Positions 42,508 through 52,017 of a DNA stretch of 64,000 bases are shown here, piece after piece. The position numbers and the translations under genes are program-made. Within the stretch, counting starts at the first letter, position 1. Each line of letters opens with the position of its first letter. The notes below the pieces were generated by a model, which did no database searches, had not been told where the DNA came from, and saw only the letters and a program-made list of their open reading frames with translations. The DNA comes from Bacteroides sp. M10. GTDB taxonomy: Bacteria; Bacteroidota; Bacteroidia; Bacteroidales; Bacteroidaceae. The stretch spans positions 4,794,501 through 4,858,500 of the forward strand of contig NZ_CP060488.1 in the NCBI RefSeq assembly GCF_014334015.1, in the 5' to 3' direction.

Positions 42508-42833
42508 GCAACGAGGCGCTCCTTAAAATCAAGAGATAAAACTATAGTAAATATCTCAAAAATTGAAATCATGAAATAATCTAATCTTTTTCAATGTAAA
42601 GAAATTGTATCGCTATGTATTTGAGTGTTTTTATCTGTATAAAGAAACATACCGAGTGTCATATATGAAGAATTTTCAGATAATAGCTATTTAACATAGT
42701 TTAAACGAGACTCTTTTATAATTCTGATTTTATTTTATGTTTAAGGTAAATTTGAAATTTAATTATAATGTTGATGAAAGGTTTAATAGGAGGCTAATTG
42801 AGGTAAAATGGCTATAGATTGCTTCATTAAAAG

Positions 42834-42870
42834 AAAAATCACCAAGTTCTATCAGAACTTGGTGATTTTT
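42834..42870. terminator. Perfect 17-bp hairpin without an upstream gene
   Basis: Arms 42834-42850 and 42854-42870, loop ATC; A-run on the left and T-run on the right, as in a bidirectional intrinsic terminator. No forward protein gene precedes it within 1 kb, so it may end a small RNA or a SusC leader transcript. Confidence 0.65.
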
Positions 42871-43132
42871 CGTACTCTATTTATATTAAAATAAATATAT
42901 AGTTATTAAAATAAAAATTATCAATCTTTTTCAGATTCTATTTATTAACAATTCCTTTTTGGTATTATATAATGGAACAAAAGTATATATTCTTTTTGCA
43001 AAAAACAACGAAAAGACATATTTTTTTTGTGAAATCGTTATATGGATTGATCGAAAAAGTAAAATCAAGCAACATTTCCTCCCTAGATGACATATTTGAT
43101 GCAAAAACACAACAAAAGCAATGAATCGTAAT

Positions 43133-43151
43133 TAAGTTCTGATAGAACTTA
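43133..43151. promoter_or_regulatory. Small palindrome sharing the hairpin core, upstream of susC
   Basis: TAAGTTCT-GAT-AGAACTTA, arms 8 bp. The core AAGTTCT-NNN-AGAACTT is identical to the tip of the 42834-42870 hairpin. It could be a regulator site or a leader structure 60 bases before the susC start. Confidence 0.5.
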
Positions 43152-43212
43152 TCGAAGTGTGAAAAGTGAGTTTAATTGTTTTAGGGCTATTTAATAATTT
43201 AAAAAGAGATTT

Positions 43213-46182
43213 ATGAAGAAAAAATTAGCGCTGCTATTTGGATACCTTTTTATAGGTATCGGGCTGATAACAGCTCAAACGCAGAAAGTCATGGGAACGG
43301 TGATTTCCGATGATGACAAACAACCTGTTGTAGGGGCTTCAATTGTCGTAAAGGGCACTAACTTAGGTACAATAACAGACATAGACGGGCATTTCACACT
43401 ATTGAATGTGCCAAATTCAGCAAAAATATTGCAAATTTCATATATAGGTATGAAAACGGAGTCGGTTCCTGTTCAGCCGACTGTTAGAGTTATTTTAAAA
43501 TCTGATACACAATTGATGGATGAAGTTGTTGTAGTTGGCTACGGTTCTGCCAAGAAGCTAGGTTCGGTAGTCGGTTCGGTGACAACAGTAAATAACAGTA
43601 AGATAGCCAACAGACCTGTGGCTAATGCCGGAGATGCATTACAAGGTCAAGTTGCCGGTTTACAGGTATTTACTCCCAGTGGGGAACCAAGTGGAAGTGT
43701 TGTAATGCGATTGCGTGGAGTTAGTTCGATCAATTCAAATACAGAACCTCTTTTTATTCTCGACGGTTCACCCATTTCTTCCGGAGCATTTACAGCATTG
43801 AATCCAAACGACATCGAAAGCATGACGGTATTGAAAGATGCTTCCTCAACAGCTATATATGGCTCCCGTGCTGCTAACGGGGTCGTGATAATGACTAGTA
43901 AGAAAGGAAAAATGGGACAGAAAGCCCGTGTTAGCATCAATGCACAATATGGCTGGTCGAAAATGACAGGAGATAATATAGAGATGATGAACACTGAACA
44001 ATGGCTTAACCTGCAGGAAATGCTAGATCCGGGAAAAGCATACGACACTACATTTCAAAAACGGAAGAAGTTCTATATAGATAATGGTATATCTACCGAC
44101 TGGGCGGATGTATTCTTCGGAGATGCAGCTCCTACCCAACAGTACGATGTAAATGTGGTTGGTGGTTCCGAAGGTATCAACTACTATATTTCATTTGGAC
44201 ACTATGACACGGATGGAATTATGGACGACTCCTCATTGCGTCGCGAGACTTTACGCAGTAATGTAGAAGTAAAGGTGACCGACTGGCTGAAAGCCGGGAT
44301 TAATGTGAACCTTTCCTATCAGAAATATAATACGACAACCTTTGGAACGGAAGCCAACAGCGTTTATAACAAAGCGTATGCCGCACGTATTTATCGTCCC
44401 GACCAGACGATGAACGAGATATTGACCGACGAAGAAGGTAATTTCACTGGTTATGGCAAACGTCTGGATTATTTAAACGATATGGGATATTATAGTCCGT
44501 ATTACCTGGCAGAACTTCAACCCAACAACCGGAGTACGGTGCGTATCAATGGCAATACCTTCTTTAATATAAATCCGATAAAAGGCTTGAACATTCGTAC
44601 CTCACAGGCAGTCGATGCTTTTGATTATCGTAACTCACATAAAGCCTATCCGGAAGGACCGTTTGAAGGGGCAGGAGTGGCATCCGAGTCGTTTGAACGT
44701 TATTATTCCTTCACGTTCACCAATACAGCGGAATATAAGTTCAGTCTGTCTGGTAAACATCATTTTACTGTATTGGCTGGGCAGGAGTCCATTATCACAA
44801 AGAATGAGAATTTCTCGGCAACTTCTAAAAAAATGGTAGACACACGAATGATGCTAATGGCAGCAGGGGCAGAGTCAGAAGTGCCGTTACATACCATGTA
44901 TGACAAGGTTTTCAATTCTTATTTCGGTACAATCAGCTACAGTTTCGCTGACCGCTACTACATCGATCTGGCAGCACGACGAGACGGTTCTTCGTTGTTT
45001 GCTAAAAATAACCAGTGGGCAAACTTTTATTCGATGGGAGCCATGTGGGATATGAGAAAAGAAAATTTCCTGCAGGACGTTTCATGGTTGAACAGTCTGC
45101 AGTTGAAGGTGAGCTATGGAACAACAGGTAATTCCGGTATCAGTGCCTATAATGCGTTGGCATTGGTCGGCTCCGGTTTGCTGTATAACGGGCAACCGGG
45201 AATTGCTCCTTCTACCGTCGGCAATGATAATCTGACATGGGAAAGCATGAAGACATTGAATATAGGAATCAGTACCAAAGTCTTTGACCGCTTTTCAGTA
45301 GAATTGGAGTTTTATAACCGTCAGACGGACGATATGCTGATGGGTTATCCGCTGTCGTATACTACCGGACATGGCAGTAGTGTAGAAAATGTAGCAAGTA
45401 TGCGCAACCGCGGTTTTGATATTACATTGGGGGTGGATATTCTAAAAATGAGAGACTTCTCATGGAGTGTTTCCGGAAATCTGAATTATAATAAGAATGA
45501 AATAACCAAACTGTTTAACGGACTGGATGAATATACCTTACCTGATACCGGTTTGAAAATGAAAGTTGGCAAACCTTGGGGAGAATACTACTATGTAAGA
45601 TGGGCAGGGGTTGATCCGCGTGACGGATATAATACGTGGTATGGTAAAAATGGAAATCTGACGAAAAGTTATTCGGAAGAAGATGCCGTTTTTGTAGGCA
45701 AGCAACGCTATGCTCCATGGTCCGGTGGTTTTGGTACCCAGCTAGGATGGAAAGGAATTTCCGTCAGTGCCGATTTCTCCTTTATGCTCGGCCAGTATAT
45801 GTTGAATAATGAACGCTTTTTCACAGAGAACCCCACTTTCGCAGGCTCGGACAATCAGACGGTAGAAATGCTTACCATGTGGCAAAAACCGGGAGATGTA
45901 ACCCGAATTTCTACTCCCGACTCTCCAATGCAGTTTGATACGCATTTGCTGGAGAATGCTTCATTCATGCGTATGAAAAACCTGACTGTCGGGTATACTT
46001 TCCCTGCCAAACTGATTCAGAAAACAGGGGTAATCAGTAATGCCAGAGTCTATTTTGTGGGACGTAACTTACTCACGGTAACTAAATATAAAGGATATGA
46101 CCCGGAAGTGGACAGTAATATCCAGCTGGGTAACTATCCCAATACCAAGCAATATTCTTTCGGGGTCGAACTAACTTTCTAA
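43213..46182 (+). CDS. SusC/RagA-family TonB-dependent outer-membrane transporter
   Basis: 989 residues. Signal peptide MKKKLALLFGYLFIGIGLITAQ, N-terminal carboxypeptidase-D-like domain (about 25-105: VMGTVISDDDKQPVVGASIVVKG...DIDGHFTL), TonB box-like DEVVVVGYG, plug domain (about 115-230) and a 22-strand barrel ending in the typical ...YSFGVELTF. It forms the pump for a ligand delivered by the SusD partner encoded next. No extra N-terminal anti-sigma-binding domain is present, so regulation must come from elsewhere. Lack of any nearby glycoside hydrolase makes a non-glycan ligand plausible. Confidence 0.95.
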   Translation: MKKKLALLFGYLFIGIGLITAQTQKVMGTVISDDDKQPVVGASIVVKGTNLGTITDIDGHFTLLNVPNSAKILQISYIGMKTESVPVQPTVRVILKSDTQLMDEVVVVGYGSAKKLGSVVGSVTTVNNSKIANRPVANAGDALQGQVAGLQVFTPSGEPSGSVVMRLRGVSSINSNTEPLFILDGSPISSGAFTALNPNDIESMTVLKDASSTAIYGSRAANGVVIMTSKKGKMGQKARVSINAQYGWSKMTGDNIEMMNTEQWLNLQEMLDPGKAYDTTFQKRKKFYIDNGISTDWADVFFGDAAPTQQYDVNVVGGSEGINYYISFGHYDTDGIMDDSSLRRETLRSNVEVKVTDWLKAGINVNLSYQKYNTTTFGTEANSVYNKAYAARIYRPDQTMNEILTDEEGNFTGYGKRLDYLNDMGYYSPYYLAELQPNNRSTVRINGNTFFNINPIKGLNIRTSQAVDAFDYRNSHKAYPEGPFEGAGVASESFERYYSFTFTNTAEYKFSLSGKHHFTVLAGQESIITKNENFSATSKKMVDTRMMLMAAGAESEVPLHTMYDKVFNSYFGTISYSFADRYYIDLAARRDGSSLFAKNNQWANFYSMGAMWDMRKENFLQDVSWLNSLQLKVSYGTTGNSGISAYNALALVGSGLLYNGQPGIAPSTVGNDNLTWESMKTLNIGISTKVFDRFSVELEFYNRQTDDMLMGYPLSYTTGHGSSVENVASMRNRGFDITLGVDILKMRDFSWSVSGNLNYNKNEITKLFNGLDEYTLPDTGLKMKVGKPWGEYYYVRWAGVDPRDGYNTWYGKNGNLTKSYSEEDAVFVGKQRYAPWSGGFGTQLGWKGISVSADFSFMLGQYMLNNERFFTENPTFAGSDNQTVEMLTMWQKPGDVTRISTPDSPMQFDTHLLENASFMRMKNLTVGYTFPAKLIQKTGVISNARVYFVGRNLLTVTKYKGYDPEVDSNIQLGNYPNTKQYSFGVELTF

Positions 46183-46202
46183 CAATATAAAGAATGGTGA
46201 AT

Positions 46203-47786
46203 ATGAAGAAAATATCTATGATAGTATTGACTGTACTGACATTTGGAATGACTTCCTGTGATATGGATAAAATGCCTTACGATGCTATTCCGGCAGAGGA
46301 AGCATTAACAACCATAGTCGGTTTTGAAGAAGCGCGTGCCGGTATCTATTCCGTATATTTAGGACTGACGGGAGGAAGCTATGTACTGGCTCCGGAAGTT
46401 CAGGCGGATGCCTTTAATGCAGTAGCGGATTTTTCTAATAAATATGGTGAGCTGCACCGTTGGACTTTCGAGAGCACCAACTCTACCGTAGAAACAATCT
46501 GGGCAAATTGCTATGCTGCTATCGGACGTGCCAACTTCTTTATTGACGGGGTAGGCAAGATCGATGAAAATCCGGAGATAGAGTTGACGGAAATCCAAAA
46601 ACTGCAGATTAATGTATATGAGGGGGAAGCTTATTTTACAAGAGCATACTGCTACTTTTATCTGGCTACCTTATTTTGCCGCGATTATGATGTAGCTACC
46701 GCAGCAAACACTCCGGGACTGCCTCTTCAGGTGAAATATGAACCCAAGCTTGCTGCTACCCAGTATCCGGGACGATCCTCACTGGAAGATACCTATAAAC
46801 AGATATTGGAGGACCTTGAAGAAGCCGAGGTGCGTATAGAAACAGCCAAAAATGGTATTGCTGATTATGACAGATATATCAATGGCGCATACGTGACGGT
46901 CAATACTGCTCCCAAGAACTGTGGAAATTATATCACAGTAGATGTAGTGACTGCCCTGAAAGCGCGTGTTGCTCTGCAAATGGATGACTATGAAAATGCT
47001 GCCAAATATGCAGGTGACTTGATTAATTCGAACAAATATCCATTATCGAACACAGCAACAGATTTTGAAAGCGTATGGAAGAATGACAAGGGAACGGAAA
47101 CCATCTGGCAGATTGCGATGACTAGTGCCGACGATGCTGGCGTACCCTTGGGAACTATTTTTATTGGTTATCCGACAACAAAGAAGGATTATATTCCTAC
47201 ACAAACACTGATTGACCTATACAATGAGAAAGATGTCCGGCTGACTACTTATTTCGGAAAGTATCACTTAGCCGTTTCGTCCGGTAATGCTGCGGATATC
47301 TATTTCTTTAATAAATATCCGGGTAATGAATATTACAATGCATTGGGGAGCGAAACACGCTATTTGAATCAGCCGAAGCCATTCCGTATTGCAGAAATGT
47401 ATCTGGTTGCCACGGAGGCTAATGCCAGAATCGGGAGTGCAACTTCTGTGGAAAAAGGCAATAATGCCTTGAATGCATTAAAGAAAGCGCGAATTGAAGG
47501 ATTCACCAATGCAACCTACGATAAGGAAGCTTTGCTAAATGAGGTTATGAATGAACGGGAGCGGGAACTTGTAGGTGAAGGCTACCGCCTGATGGACCTG
47601 AAACGCTGGGGAAAAGGTGTGAAACGCGGAAAACCGCAAAGTAAAGGATTAGTGCTTTTTCCGGGACAGGCAAGTACTGACGGACTGGATAAGCCCGTTG
47701 ATGACCAGCGAATACTTTGGCCTATTCCAAAAACGGAAATGGATGCCAACCCTCAATTGGCAGGTCAGCAGAATCCGGGATATTAA
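46203..47786 (+). CDS. SusD/RagB-family surface lipoprotein
   Basis: About 527 residues; ATG 46203 gives the lipoprotein signal MKKISMIVLTVLTFGMTSC with acidic residues after Cys. TPR-containing SusD fold: EEALTTIVGFEEARAGIYSVY near the start, AIGRANFFIDGV, GEAYFTRAYCYFYLATLFC, and the C-terminal LNEVMNERERELVGEGYRLMDLKRWG that marks the RagB/SusD family. It caps the SusC barrel and binds the ligand. 20-base gap to susC. Confidence 0.95.
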   Translation: MKKISMIVLTVLTFGMTSCDMDKMPYDAIPAEEALTTIVGFEEARAGIYSVYLGLTGGSYVLAPEVQADAFNAVADFSNKYGELHRWTFESTNSTVETIWANCYAAIGRANFFIDGVGKIDENPEIELTEIQKLQINVYEGEAYFTRAYCYFYLATLFCRDYDVATAANTPGLPLQVKYEPKLAATQYPGRSSLEDTYKQILEDLEEAEVRIETAKNGIADYDRYINGAYVTVNTAPKNCGNYITVDVVTALKARVALQMDDYENAAKYAGDLINSNKYPLSNTATDFESVWKNDKGTETIWQIAMTSADDAGVPLGTIFIGYPTTKKDYIPTQTLIDLYNEKDVRLTTYFGKYHLAVSSGNAADIYFFNKYPGNEYYNALGSETRYLNQPKPFRIAEMYLVATEANARIGSATSVEKGNNALNALKKARIEGFTNATYDKEALLNEVMNERERELVGEGYRLMDLKRWGKGVKRGKPQSKGLVLFPGQASTDGLDKPVDDQRILWPIPKTEMDANPQLAGQQNPGY

Positions 47787-47823
47787 TAAATGAATAATGT
47801 AAATCATCAAACACTTGAGTAAA

Positions 47824-48717
47824 ATGAACTATCTGAAAATATACACCCTTCTTCTGTGCACCGTCCTGACCACTGCCTGTTCGGACGATGAGGAACAGTT
47901 TAATTCCGGAGCGGCTACGGTAAATTTACAGGAGACAGTAATGACGGTGAAGGAGTCTGCCGGTTTATGCACTGTGCCCGTTGTAGTGACAGGCGAACAT
48001 ACCGGAACTATCCGCGTGACATTCGAATTAATTGATCATACAGCAAAAGAGGACGAAAACTATATTGTTACAACAAAAACATTGCTTATCCCTGCCGGAC
48101 AAGAAACTATAAATTTTGAATTTAAAACCGTTGATGACAAGCTTGTCAATGACGACCGCTCTTTTGATATTGAAATAGCCGATGTGAAAGGAGCCTCTAT
48201 CGGTGAGAATAAGCGGTTGGCAGTGACTATCAAAGACAATGATTCCAGTTTATATGAGACGCTTTCGGGAACCTGGGTGTTTACCGGAACGGCTTCTACT
48301 AACCAAGTTACTAATGCGCCGGTGGGATTTTCCGTGAAGGTAAATACAGTGGAAGAAGGTACGGAAGCATATGGGCACTATCTGGTTTGTTCGAATAAAA
48401 ACGGATTTGATCCGGATAACGATATTGAGTGGGAATTCAGCTGGCGGTTACATTATGAATATGATTCGGCAACACAGAAAACTTACATATCCCTTGTGCC
48501 GGATGAAGATGTCGCTTCTTATGGCCCGTACACCATTCGATTCAGGAGACTGGCTTTGGACGGAAGTATTTCCGACGTGTATCGGGGAGAGTATGATGCT
48601 GAAACTAGCACAATTACATTTGAGAATGCCAATCTGATTGGTGATATGTATAAGGACGGTCTGATACAAATGCAAAAATTCAGACTATTTGGTTGTAAGA
48701 TGGAATACATCAGATAA
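47824..48717 (+). CDS. Calx-beta domain surface lipoprotein
   Basis: About 297 residues from ATG 47824. Lipobox TTAC followed by SDDEEQ. Residues ~30-135 form one Calx-beta motif (FELIDHTAKEDENYIVTTKTL...LVNDDRSFDIEIADVKGA), a calcium-binding beta-sandwich. The rest (about 140-297) is a second beta-rich domain of unknown type. The position right after SusD is where SusE/F-like accessory binding proteins lie. Function probably ligand binding at the surface. Confidence 0.85.
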   Translation: MNYLKIYTLLLCTVLTTACSDDEEQFNSGAATVNLQETVMTVKESAGLCTVPVVVTGEHTGTIRVTFELIDHTAKEDENYIVTTKTLLIPAGQETINFEFKTVDDKLVNDDRSFDIEIADVKGASIGENKRLAVTIKDNDSSLYETLSGTWVFTGTASTNQVTNAPVGFSVKVNTVEEGTEAYGHYLVCSNKNGFDPDNDIEWEFSWRLHYEYDSATQKTYISLVPDEDVASYGPYTIRFRRLALDGSISDVYRGEYDAETSTITFENANLIGDMYKDGLIQMQKFRLFGCKMEYIR

Positions 48718-48754
48718 GAATCAAATTATTAACATAACAAATATATAAGAATTT

Positions 48755-49243
48755 ATGAGAGCATTAATTGTCTGCATTACCCTGTTGTTTGCTTTTCTAA
48801 CCTGTGCCATGGCACAGATTCCATCAGTCAAGGTCGAAGATACTAAAGGAGCACAGGTTAACACCGCCTCCCTGGTTAATCACAAGACACCTATGATTAT
48901 TTCTTTTTGGGCAACAACCTGCAAACCCTGTATTCGTGAGTTGGATGCTATTAATGAACAATTGCCCGATTGGCTGGAAGAAGCCAAGTTCCGTGTGGTG
49001 GCTGTTTCTACAGATGACAGCCGTTCTACGGCTAAAGCACGTGCATTGGCGGAAGGACACGGATGGGATGATTTTATCATGCTGTATGATAAAAATCAGG
49101 AATTTATGCGGGCTATGAATGTGAGCCTGACTCCACAGGTATACGTGGTGGATGCGGATGGAAAGATCGTTTATTCACACACCGGGTATGCTCCGGGTAG
49201 TGAACTGGAACTACTGAAAGCGATAAAGAAACTGCAGAAATAG
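48755..49243 (+). CDS. TlpA-like thioredoxin-fold protein, exported
   Basis: 162 residues. Signal peptide MRALIVCITLLFAFLTCAMAQ, then a TlpA/ResA-type thioredoxin domain with SFWATTCKPCIREL (active-site CKPC near residue 56-59), VVAVSTDD, and the cis-Pro loop SLTPQVYVVD. It is a periplasmic thiol oxidoreductase. Its presence inside a SusC/D operon is unusual and ties in with the three downstream CxxC lipoproteins and dsbD at the right edge. Confidence 0.92.
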   Translation: MRALIVCITLLFAFLTCAMAQIPSVKVEDTKGAQVNTASLVNHKTPMIISFWATTCKPCIRELDAINEQLPDWLEEAKFRVVAVSTDDSRSTAKARALAEGHGWDDFIMLYDKNQEFMRAMNVSLTPQVYVVDADGKIVYSHTGYAPGSELELLKAIKKLQK

Positions 49244-49277
49244 AGAAGTATTATTATTCATAGATAAACGCAATGAC

Positions 49278-50882
49278 ATGACTAGAATAAGAATTCAGGT
49301 GTTGGCTTTATTAGCGTTGGCATCAACTCTGGCCCATGCGCAGGATGATAACAAGAAAGGTTATCTGACAGGGAGCTTTGAAACAAATACGATTTATTAC
49401 CGGGATGACAGCAAGACGGAAGCAGAGTCACCGGAAGATCATTTCGGCTCGAACAATTATCTGAAGTTGGATTACTATCAGGGGAAATTTGCCGTAGGTG
49501 TGCAATTGGAAGCCTATGAACCTGTACTGGTAGGGTATCCCGCAGAACTGGAGAAAGCAAAACTGACCAACTATTATGTATCTTGGGCAGATAAAGACTT
49601 CTCCGTAACAGCGGGTACATTTTATGAGCAGTTCGGGAGTGGACTGTTATTCCGTAGTTGGGAGGACCGTATGCTCGGATTGAATAATGCGGTGATGGGA
49701 GCACGTTTTACCTACAATTACAAGAATATTGTAGGTGTGAAAGCTATTTGGGGAACTCCACGATTCGGTATGGATTTTTCTGATACGCAGGTACGTGGTG
49801 TAGATGTAAGTTTCTCCCTATCTGACTTGCTTCGTTGGCAAAACTCTTCTTTGAGTATCGAAGGAGGAGCATTAAACCGATATGAGAAAATAAATATCGA
49901 CCTGAAAGAAGAGGGAGGAAAACCTTATTCGAATGGTTTCTCGGGACGGGTAAATTTTGAACGTTCCGGATTTACAGCGAAGGGTGAGTATGTAGACGGG
50001 GGTAATAAGTATTATAATTTCATTCACGACGACAAGCTTTATGCAAAGAAGCGTGCCAATGCACAATTGCTGGAACTGGGATATAGCGGCAACGGATTAG
50101 GGATAAACCTGACCGGACGTCGTTTGGAATGGATGAGCAGTGAAATTATTGCCGGTAATGGCTCCACTTCGAATCTGTTGAATTATGTTCCGGCTATGAG
50201 TACGCAATATACCTATATGTTGACCAATTTACATCCTCACACTCCACAAATAGGAGATGTGACAAAAGCAATCAGCGGGGAGATGGGCGGACAACTGGAT
50301 GTTTTTTATCATTTCAAAAGAGGAACGGTTATCGGAGGCAAACGCGGTTTGAAATTACATGCTAACTTTTCTACCTATTATGCTTTAGAAAAAGAAGGTA
50401 CAGCACAGATAGGCAACTTGTCATTCCGTGATTTTAGTATTGATGTGGAAAAGCAATGGACGAAGTCATTCAAAATGAATTTGCTTTACTCCATGCAAGA
50501 ATATAGTCCTTCGTACGGAGCGAGTAAGACGACCAACCTGTCGAATATTTTTGTGGCAGACTTACAATATAAGTTTACCCCTTCTTTCTCAACCCGTATG
50601 GAGTTACAATATCTTACTACACAGGAAGATAAGAAAGATTGGATGGCCGCTTTGCTGGAAATAAACTTTGCTCCTGCATGGAGTATTTATGGAAGTGACA
50701 TGTATAATCACGGTAAAGATAAAATCCATTATTACAATGTGGGAGCCAGTTATGCCAAATCCCGTACACGTGTCGCTTTGAGTTATGGGCGTAATAAGGA
50801 AGGGTATGTCTGTTCAGGTGGAGTTTGCCGGACGATTCCTAAATATACAGGTGCTAACCTGACGATAACTACTTCTTTTTGA
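49278..50882 (+). CDS. DUF6029-like outer-membrane beta-barrel protein
   Basis: 534 residues, signal peptide MTRIRIQVLALLALASTLAHAQ, then alternating aromatic strands (YLKLDYYQGKFAVGVQLEAYEP, FSVTAGTFYEQFGSGLLFRSWE, VGVKAIWGTP) to a C-terminal strand ending ...GANLTITTSF, the usual barrel-assembly end with terminal Phe. A CSGGVC pair near the C-terminus may form a disulfide. The family occurs in Bacteroidetes next to thioredoxin and Omp28 genes. Role unknown; may be a porin-like component. Confidence 0.8.
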   Translation: MTRIRIQVLALLALASTLAHAQDDNKKGYLTGSFETNTIYYRDDSKTEAESPEDHFGSNNYLKLDYYQGKFAVGVQLEAYEPVLVGYPAELEKAKLTNYYVSWADKDFSVTAGTFYEQFGSGLLFRSWEDRMLGLNNAVMGARFTYNYKNIVGVKAIWGTPRFGMDFSDTQVRGVDVSFSLSDLLRWQNSSLSIEGGALNRYEKINIDLKEEGGKPYSNGFSGRVNFERSGFTAKGEYVDGGNKYYNFIHDDKLYAKKRANAQLLELGYSGNGLGINLTGRRLEWMSSEIIAGNGSTSNLLNYVPAMSTQYTYMLTNLHPHTPQIGDVTKAISGEMGGQLDVFYHFKRGTVIGGKRGLKLHANFSTYYALEKEGTAQIGNLSFRDFSIDVEKQWTKSFKMNLLYSMQEYSPSYGASKTTNLSNIFVADLQYKFTPSFSTRMELQYLTTQEDKKDWMAALLEINFAPAWSIYGSDMYNHGKDKIHYYNVGASYAKSRTRVALSYGRNKEGYVCSGGVCRTIPKYTGANLTITTSF

Positions 50883-50917
50883 GTGCAGCGAATCATTTAT
50901 TAATTAGAATATAGAAT

Positions 50918-52012
50918 ATGAGAAAATTTACAATGTTTTTTATGTCAAGCCTGATATGCCTATGCGGATGTTTTATGGCATGTAGTGGCAATTCTGACGA
51001 CAATGAAGTGCCGGATAACGGTGAAGTGACGGGACCTATTACTCTGACTGTGGATAAAGCCAAGATTGAAGCCAATGGAACAGATATGGTGACTTTTACG
51101 GTGACGGATGCTAATGGGAAAGTACTGACAACTTCCGAATATATTAAAAACGTATATTTTGAAGATCTTACTACCGGTGATTATCTGGAAAGACGTACCT
51201 GTACATTCTCGGCAGTAGAAAACGGGACTCATAAGTTTAAGGCGTATTATTTGGACTGGGAGTCGGATGAAGTTTCCGTAACTGTACAGAATCGTAAGAA
51301 TTATGAGCTTTTTTACCGCAAGGTGGGTGTTTTTAAGATGACCGGAACTTGGTGTACTTATTGTCCGGCTATGACTTCATCATTGAAGAAAGTGGAAGAA
51401 AAGATACCGGGACGTATGGTGAAAATGGCTTTTCACTCTTCCAGCAGTTCTGACACCGACCCGTTCCACCTGTCACAAACAAGCACAATTATGAGCCGTT
51501 TCGGAGCATCCGGTTTTCCTACTTGCATCTATGATTTGAAGGTGATGTCGATAGATAGAAATGTTAGTGTAATCAAACAGACCTTACAAGATCAGATTAG
51601 AAAATATCCGGCTACATGCGGAATCAAGGTGAATACATCTTATAATACTTCTATTGGTGAGATAACGGTAAATGCAGCATTGAAGTCAAGCCAGGGAGGA
51701 GAATATGATCTGGTGTATGTCTTGGTTACTGATGGTTTGACCGCATCCGGAGGAAATGAATCCTCGTATGACTATACAGTCAGAGCTATCTCCAATAATT
51801 ACCTGTCAATGTCAACAGACGGACGATTCACTGTAAATGCAAACGAAGAGCATACTGCCGCAACTTTCATTATTTCTAATGCCAAGAACCTGAATCCTGC
51901 AACATCGCGGGTAGTGGTTTATGCATTGCGGAAAGTTGATGATGCATATATGGTGGATAATATAACCGAATGTTCTATCAATGGTAGTATAGACTATCTT
52001 TATAATGATTAG
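50918..52012 (+). CDS. Omp28-like lipoprotein 1 (CTYC)
   Basis: 364 residues. Lipobox FMAC then SGNSDDNE. An N-terminal Ig-like domain (about 40-125) precedes an Omp28 thioredoxin-like domain with TGTWCTYCPAMTSSLKK (near residue 145). Other Cys residues conserved among the three paralogs: YPATCG and NITECSI, before the shared end DYLYND. Omp28 is a Porphyromonas gingivalis outer-membrane protein of uncertain role. The motif suggests surface disulfide chemistry. Confidence 0.88.
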   Translation: MRKFTMFFMSSLICLCGCFMACSGNSDDNEVPDNGEVTGPITLTVDKAKIEANGTDMVTFTVTDANGKVLTTSEYIKNVYFEDLTTGDYLERRTCTFSAVENGTHKFKAYYLDWESDEVSVTVQNRKNYELFYRKVGVFKMTGTWCTYCPAMTSSLKKVEEKIPGRMVKMAFHSSSSSDTDPFHLSQTSTIMSRFGASGFPTCIYDLKVMSIDRNVSVIKQTLQDQIRKYPATCGIKVNTSYNTSIGEITVNAALKSSQGGEYDLVYVLVTDGLTASGGNESSYDYTVRAISNNYLSMSTDGRFTVNANEEHTAATFIISNAKNLNPATSRVVVYALRKVDDAYMVDNITECSINGSIDYLYND

Positions 52013-52017
52013 ATCCT

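Larger units (their letters stand above)
42276..43212 (+). other. 937-base non-coding region upstream of the SusC operon
   Basis: No credible ORF. It contains a complex palindromic repeat (42435-42507), a perfect 17-bp hairpin (42834-42870) and a related smaller palindrome (43133-43151). The rest is very AT-rich. No exact TAnnTTTG box with a -33 partner was found in front of susC; CATATTTG near 43091-43098 has one mismatch. Confidence 0.6.
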
